A stretch of 64,000 nt of DNA from V1-33 sp964523105 (GTDB taxonomy: Bacteria > Verrucomicrobiota > Verrucomicrobiia > Verrucomicrobiales > V1-33), in assembly GCA_964523105.1 (NCBI GenBank), contig CAZFZN010000039.1, positions 1-64,000 on the forward strand, read 5' to 3'. Positions within the stretch are counted from its first letter, which is position 1; every line of letters begins with the position of its first letter. Positions 59,654-64,000 of this stretch are shown here, piece by piece. The notes under the pieces are model-generated. The model did not search any database. It saw nothing but the letters and a program-made list of their open reading frames with translations, and had not been told where the DNA came from. The position numbers were made by a program, and so were the translations under genes.

Positions 59654-59890
59654 TCAGGCGCTGGCACTGCTGAGCATGATGTTCCGCGCAGCTTCGCGGC
59701 GCAGGCGTGTGTCGTCCCATTCAGGATGCCGCCGGCGCAGACCGGCCATCTTCACTGTGAGCGCCGTGCGGTAGAGGGCGGAGGCCTGCGCTAGCTTTTG
59801 CACCCCGGTGAGCCGTCGCAGGCCGGCGACGTATTCCGGCGTGTAGTCCGGCTCGATGGTCTGCCAGTCAATGTCGCTGCGGGAATTCAT
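59654..59890 (-). CDS. Partner protein of the nucleotidyltransferase
   Basis: This is a 78-residue protein starting MNSRSDIDWQTIEPDYTPEY, mostly helical, ending VKMAGLRRRHPEWDDTRLRR and REAARNIMLSSASA. The RRHPxxDDxxLR pattern is typical of the short proteins encoded before AbiEii/DUF6036-type nucleotidyltransferases. It is likely the antitoxin or activator of the module. The arrangement (small gene first, then nucleotidyltransferase) parallels the cassette inside the suf operon. Confidence 0.55.
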   Translation of the reverse strand: MNSRSDIDWQTIEPDYTPEYVAGLRRLTGVQKLAQASALYRTALTVKMAGLRRRHPEWDDTRLRREAARNIMLSSASA

Positions 59891-59957
59891 GGCGCGAAGC
59901 TACGGGGCTGACACCCCGGCGGAAACAGGAAAGTGGCCGCCTCAACCCGGCGACGGA

Positions 59958-61553
59958 TCAAATCCGAAGCTCGCGCACGCTGAGAATGGCAGGGTGCTGG
60001 AGCATTTCAGCGATGACAGCGTCGCCGGCGCTGCCATCCACGTTGAGCACGCCGAGGGCCACGCCGCCGCTGCTGTCTCGGCTCAGCGACATGTTGGCGA
60101 TGTTGACGCTGTGCTTGCCGAGCAGGGTGCCGATGGCGCCGACGATGCCGGGCTGGTCGCGGTTCTCGTAGATGAGCAGCGTGCCTTCCGGGTAGGCTTC
60201 GATGCGGCGGCCGTTGATGCCGACGATGCGCGGGCTCTTGCCAAAGAAGGTGCCGGCCACGCTGGCGCGGTGGTCGCCGCTGCCGGCGGTGACTTCGATG
60301 AGTTCGGTGAAGTCTGCGGGCGTGGCCAGCCGGCTTTCCGTGAGGCGAAGGCCCATGTTTTCCGCGATGCCCGGGGCGTTGACCCAGTTCACGGCGCCCT
60401 CGCTGCACGCGATGTCGAGATAGCCTTTGAGCACGGCGCGCGAGATGAGCGTGGTGTCGCCTTCACCCACTTTGCCGCTGTAGTTGATGCGCAGCACTTC
60501 CGGCTGCTTCGGCGCGAGCTGGGCGGCAAGGCGGCCCAGCGTTTCCGCGAAGCTCAAATATGGACCGATGGCATCCAGCGTCTGGCGGTCCACGCTCGGC
60601 ATGTTGACCGCGTTGGCGACGATGCCGTCCACCAGCGCGTCCTTGAGCAACTGCGCGACTTCGATGCCCACATTCTCCTGGGCCTCCGCGGTGCTGGCAC
60701 CGAGGTGCGGTGTCAGGACGACATTCGGCAGCGCGAGAATCGGATGATCCTTCGCCGGGGGCTCGGTTTCATAAACGTCGAGCGCCGCGCCGGCGACGTG
60801 GCCGCTCTTCAGTGCCTCCACCAGTGCCGCCTCCTCCACCAGACCGCCACGGGCGCAGTTGATGATGCGCACGCCTTTCTTGCACTTCGCGAGCCGCTCA
60901 CCGTTGAGCAGATACTTCGTCTCTTTGGTCATCGGCATGTGCAGCGTGATGAAGTCCGCATCGGCGATCGCGTCCTCCACGGTTTGCATCAGCTCCACAC
61001 GGAGAATCTGGGCGCGCCCCGGCGAAAGATAGGGGTCGTAAGCCACCACCTTCATGCCGAACGCCATCGCCCTGCGCGCGAACTCCGTGCCGATGCGGCC
61101 CATGCCAAGAACGGCCAGCGTCTTGCCGTTCAACTCCACGCCTTCATAGCTTTTCCGGTCCCACTTGCCGGCGGCCATGCTGGCGTGCGCCTGGGGAATG
61201 TGGCGCGCGAGGCTCATCATCAGGCTGAACGCATGCTCCGCGGTGCTCACCGTGTTGCCGCCGGGTGTGTTCATCACGATCACGCCGTGTTTGTTCGCGG
61301 CCTGAACGTCGATGTTGTCCACTCCCACGCCGGCGCGGCCCACGGCCTTCAGTTTCACCGCTTTCTCCAGCACCGCGGCGGTGATCTTCGTCTGACTGCG
61401 CACCGCGATGCCTTCGTATTCGTGTGCCGTGGCCAGCAGTTCCTCCGGCTTGATGCCGATTTTCACGACCACATCGAGAGACGGGCACGCCTGGAGATCG
61501 GCGATGCCTTTTTCAGCGATGGGGTCGGCGATGAGGACTTTCTTTTTATCCAT
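59958..61553 (-). CDS. serA: D-3-phosphoglycerate dehydrogenase (long form)
   Basis: This is a 531-residue protein that oxidises 3-phosphoglycerate in the first step of serine synthesis. The NAD fold is marked by VLGMGRIGTEFARRAM (GxGxxG), INCARGGLVEEAALV and NVVLTPHLGASTAEAQENVG (catalytic His). The C-terminal half holds the allosteric-substrate-binding domain (INYSGKVGEGDTTLISRAVL) and the ACT domain (LLIYENRDQPGIVGAIGTLL), which gives serine feedback in many relatives. A strong start at ATG 61553 is supported by family alignment. Confidence 0.95.
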   Translation of the reverse strand: MDKKKVLIADPIAEKGIADLQACPSLDVVVKIGIKPEELLATAHEYEGIAVRSQTKITAAVLEKAVKLKAVGRAGVGVDNIDVQAANKHGVIVMNTPGGNTVSTAEHAFSLMMSLARHIPQAHASMAAGKWDRKSYEGVELNGKTLAVLGMGRIGTEFARRAMAFGMKVVAYDPYLSPGRAQILRVELMQTVEDAIADADFITLHMPMTKETKYLLNGERLAKCKKGVRIINCARGGLVEEAALVEALKSGHVAGAALDVYETEPPAKDHPILALPNVVLTPHLGASTAEAQENVGIEVAQLLKDALVDGIVANAVNMPSVDRQTLDAIGPYLSFAETLGRLAAQLAPKQPEVLRINYSGKVGEGDTTLISRAVLKGYLDIACSEGAVNWVNAPGIAENMGLRLTESRLATPADFTELIEVTAGSGDHRASVAGTFFGKSPRIVGINGRRIEAYPEGTLLIYENRDQPGIVGAIGTLLGKHSVNIANMSLSRDSSGGVALGVLNVDGSAGDAVIAEMLQHPAILSVRELRI

Positions 61554-61699
61554 GTGTGTGATGTAGGGGGTGGGAAAAGGGCGCGCAGACTATGACCCCG
61601 CCCGGGGGTGTAAAGGGGAGAAAGTCCCTGGAATGGCGGCAAATTCAGGGCCGGCGGTTTTGCTCTTGTTATGACCCGGGAAATCCTGCACGGCCACGC

Positions 61700-62377
61700 A
61701 TGGACTCCGCTGAGCCAAATCCCTACGCCCCGCCGGCCGCGGCCCTGCACGAGGAAACAGACGCGCTCGCCGCGCACCTCGAGGGCATCGTCTTTCCGCT
61801 GCGGTTCACTTTTCGCATCCTCACCCTCGCGCCGCGGATGGATGTGGTGGATGCCGCGGGTCGCCCGGTACTGCATGCGCGGCAAAAGCTCTTCAAGCTC
61901 CGCGAGCATGTGGAAATCTTCACCGACGCCACGCGCAGGACCCGGCTGGCGGAGATTCGCGCCAACAAAATCATCGACTGGTCCGCCCGGTATGGCTTCA
62001 AGGACGCATGGGGTGCGGAAATCGGAAGCGTGGGTCGCAAGGGCTGGCGTTCACTGTGGCGCGCCCATTACGAAGTCTTCAATCCCGGCGATGCGGTTCC
62101 GGACTTTACCATTCGCGAGGCGAATCCGTGGGCCAAGGTCATGGACGGAATCTTCGGGCAGATCCCCCTGCTCAATGTGCTCACCGTGATGCTCTTCCAC
62201 CCGCGCTACGGGGCCTCGCGCCCGACTGGTGCGCCCGCGCTCCGGCTGGTGAAGCGGCCCGCATTTTTTCAGGGCAAGTTCGACATCGAGCAGGCGGGGC
62301 CGGTGACACCGCGTGAGACCATGAATCTGGTGCTGTCGTTCATCATGCTCGTACTGCTGGAGCGCCGCCGGGGTTAG
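61700..62377 (+). CDS. LURP-one/Tubby-like family protein
   Basis: This is a 225-residue protein from the ATG at 61700 (MDSAEPNPYAPPAAALHEET). The region LRFTFRILTLAPRMDVVDAA with VLHARQKLFKLREHVEIFTD and IIDWSARYGFKDAWGAEIGS fits the beta-barrel pattern of LURP-one-related/Tubby-C-like proteins. A hydrophobic helix lies near the C-terminus (MNLVLSFIMLVLLERRRG). The function in bacteria is unknown. It diverges from serA. Confidence 0.55.
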   Translation: MDSAEPNPYAPPAAALHEETDALAAHLEGIVFPLRFTFRILTLAPRMDVVDAAGRPVLHARQKLFKLREHVEIFTDATRRTRLAEIRANKIIDWSARYGFKDAWGAEIGSVGRKGWRSLWRAHYEVFNPGDAVPDFTIREANPWAKVMDGIFGQIPLLNVLTVMLFHPRYGASRPTGAPALRLVKRPAFFQGKFDIEQAGPVTPRETMNLVLSFIMLVLLERRRG

Positions 62378-62467
62378 TGTCAGGTCCGCGGCACGGGTGC
62401 CCGTGTTGCCCTTTGCCGGGTCCGCTGCGGAGCGTCCAATTCACCGTTGCACGGCCCTGCGCCGGGA

Positions 62468-64000
62468 ATGATGGCCGCGGCGATGGCTTCATGGCTTGCC
62501 TACATCGCTTATCGCACGGTGGAGACCGCCGCGAGATTGCTTCCCGTGTCGCTGGCATGGCGGCTGGGTGCGGGTCTGGGATGGCTCAGCCTCTGGCTTT
62601 CGCCGCGCTACCGGCGGCTGGTCATCCGGAATCTCACCATCGCCTTCGGCCGTGAGAAGTCGCCGGCGGAAATCAAAGCCCTCGCGCGGCGTCACATGAG
62701 CCATTTGGGCGGGAATTTTCTCGCGAGCATGAAACTGCCCTTCATGCGGCCGGAGAAAGTCCGGCGCATGATTGAATCGGAGGGCGTGGAGAAGATCGTG
62801 GCGGCGCTGGAGGCGGGCCGGGGCGCCGTTTATTCGCTCCTGCACATGGGAAACTGGGAAATCCTCACCCAGGACCGGGTGCTGACTCCCGGCCGGCACG
62901 GGGGAGCCATCTTCCAGCCGCTTCATAACAAGTATCTCAACGCGCATGTGCTGCGCTGCCGGGAACGCAGCGGCTGCCGCCTTTTCAGCCGCAAGGACGG
63001 TTTCCACGGCCCGGTGGCATTCGTGCGCGAAAACGGCCCGCTGGGGGTGCTCTCCGACCAGCGTGCGGGCGAGAAGGGGGTTTGGTGCCCGTTTTTCGGC
63101 CGGCTCGCCAGCACCACGACTCTGCCGGTTCTGATCGCACGGCGTGCCGGCGCGCCGGTTTTTCCCGTGGGCGTCGTCACGGTGTCGCCCGGCCGCTGGA
63201 AGGTCGTGGTCGGCGATCCCCTGCCGCCCGTGTCGCGCGACCTCAGCGTGGAGGAGGCGACGGCACTGATGAACGAAAGGCTGGAGCAAATCATCCGCCT
63301 GTCTCCGGCGGACTGGTTCTGGGTGCACAACCGCTGGCGCACGCCGCGCGGCGAAATCCTCCTGACCAATGCCAAGCGCGGTCTGGCCCTCGCGCCTCAC
63401 GGTGCCGTGGAGGACCTGCAGCCATTCGAAATCGTCATCCGTGCCCCCGGCTCATTGAGCGAATGCTGCCACGCGCTGCCCGCGGCGCGCGCCCTGCGCC
63501 GCGGGCGTCCGGATGCGCGCATCACCGTGCTCGCGGCGGAACACGTCGCTCCCTTCTGGCGCATGGACCCGGAAGTGGACGAAGTTCTCGCCGTGCCTGC
63601 CGGACAAAGCGCCGCGGCGGTCCTCCGGGCCACGGGCCGGTACTACGACGCCGGAGTGCTTTTTTCCGACACCCGTCAGGCGGCGAAGGATTTGTCAGGC
63701 ACCGGCCGCCTCATCGGCTATGATGCGGGCCGCAAACGCCTGCTCGACCAAGTTATCCCCCCGCGACGGAATCCCGGCCCGGTCGCGCACCGCACCCGCG
63801 ACTATCTGCGCATCGCCCTGCACTGCGGCGCCGTGGTGGATGATCCCTCGCTCTTCGATCCGCTGCCGGGCGGCGACTGGATTCCTGGAGAATTCATCGC
63901 GCTGTGCCCCGGCGGTGCGCACGGTCCCGCGCAGCGCTGGCCGCTGGAACGCTGGGCCGAAGCCGCAAGGCTGGTCGCGGAGCAAAGCGGGGCGCACTTC
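62468..64000 (+). CDS. LpxL-type acyltransferase fused to GT9 glycosyltransferase (partial at window end)
   Basis: At least 511 residues from ATG at 62468 (or 62471); the frame runs past the window edge without a stop. The first half (about 1-300) matches lipid A late acyltransferases (LpxL/HtrB): SLLHMGNWE holds the HX4E catalytic motif, with LGVLSDQRAGEKGVWCPFFG and GAPVFPVGVV. From about residue 315 a family 9 glycosyltransferase begins: FEIVIRAPGSLSECCHALPA, TVLAAEHVAPFWRM, VDEVLAVP, ending in CPGGAHGPAQRWPLERWAEA. Joining lipid A acylation to a heptosyltransferase-like domain is uncommon and suggests coordinated LPS-core assembly. Confidence 0.85.
   Translation, partial: MMAAAMASWLAYIAYRTVETAARLLPVSLAWRLGAGLGWLSLWLSPRYRRLVIRNLTIAFGREKSPAEIKALARRHMSHLGGNFLASMKLPFMRPEKVRRMIESEGVEKIVAALEAGRGAVYSLLHMGNWEILTQDRVLTPGRHGGAIFQPLHNKYLNAHVLRCRERSGCRLFSRKDGFHGPVAFVRENGPLGVLSDQRAGEKGVWCPFFGRLASTTTLPVLIARRAGAPVFPVGVVTVSPGRWKVVVGDPLPPVSRDLSVEEATALMNERLEQIIRLSPADWFWVHNRWRTPRGEILLTNAKRGLALAPHGAVEDLQPFEIVIRAPGSLSECCHALPAARALRRGRPDARITVLAAEHVAPFWRMDPEVDEVLAVPAGQSAAAVLRATGRYYDAGVLFSDTRQAAKDLSGTGRLIGYDAGRKRLLDQVIPPRRNPGPVAHRTRDYLRIALHCGAVVDDPSLFDPLPGGDWIPGEFIALCPGGAHGPAQRWPLERWAEAARLVAEQSGAHF

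Overview
The window is GC-rich, densely coded bacterial chromosome, most likely from a member of the Verrucomicrobiota (PVC group). The lineage call rests on gene content: three DUF1501 (Tat-exported) proteins, a DUF1549/DUF1553 protein with an N-terminal haem motif, a WD40 protein fused to a cytochrome-c-like domain, a PVC-type membrane-bound dehydrogenase with HEAT-like repeats, two DUF1579 proteins, and a sigma factor coupled to a Ser/Thr kinase carrying PEGA and FGE-type domains. A lipid A acyltransferase joined to a family 9 glycosyltransferase implies a Gram-negative envelope, and SelB implies selenocysteine use. No rRNA, tRNA or CRISPR array was seen.

Layout. 0-2 kb is an accessory edge: an AT-rich hypothetical gene, a 15-bp hairpin, an 18-bp tandem duplication, an array of five units at an exact 42-bp period, a small winged-helix regulator and a 7-bp minisatellite. 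1.9-7.4 kb holds the sigma-kinase pair, convergent hisD, a fatty-acid-hydroxylase-type membrane enzyme and a tiny lipoprotein. 7.5-8.5 kb is a decayed patch with an IS30 transposase stub and broken small genes. 8.5-14 kb has exported hydrolases, DUF1579 and FG-GAP proteins and secG. 14.3-29.1 kb is a minus-strand run of exported PVC genes (FAD oxidase, three DUF1501, WD40/cytochrome, PPC-like, DUF1549/1553). It is interrupted by a REP-associated tyrosine transposase (RAYT) bracketed by its palindromes, and by a 183-bp element with 23-bp terminal inverted repeats sitting in frame inside a signal-peptide region. 29.5-46.9 kb holds a HerA-like ATPase, cytochrome-like, L,D-transpeptidase, ArsR with two identical palindromic operators, a PpiC-type isomerase, selB, a TVP38/DedA-type protein, uvrA, the PVC dehydrogenase, a YVTN-type propeller and coaB.

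47.0-53.4 kb is a suf (Fe-S cluster assembly) operon: a Fur-family regulator, sufC, sufB and sufD. An orphan HicB-like gene, a multi-hairpin repeat, a small membrane protein, and a three-gene cassette (a small partner protein plus two paralogous nucleotidyltransferase-like proteins) lie between the suf genes. 53.4-64 kb holds a PVC hypothetical protein, sucA, a doubly inactivated DUF433/DUF5615 toxin-antitoxin pair, a cupin, a second nucleotidyltransferase/partner pair, serA, a LURP-one-like protein and the LpxL-GT9 fusion, which runs off the right edge.

Two themes dominate. Small palindromic repeats have spread between and into genes, staying in frame in three coding regions (uvrA, the DUF1549 gene, sufD). 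Small toxin-antitoxin-like modules are scattered among housekeeping genes, several of them decayed. The most unusual object is uvrA, which carries an in-frame insertion of about 274 codons that looks like a captured kinase-like gene plus a 23-bp perfect inverted repeat.
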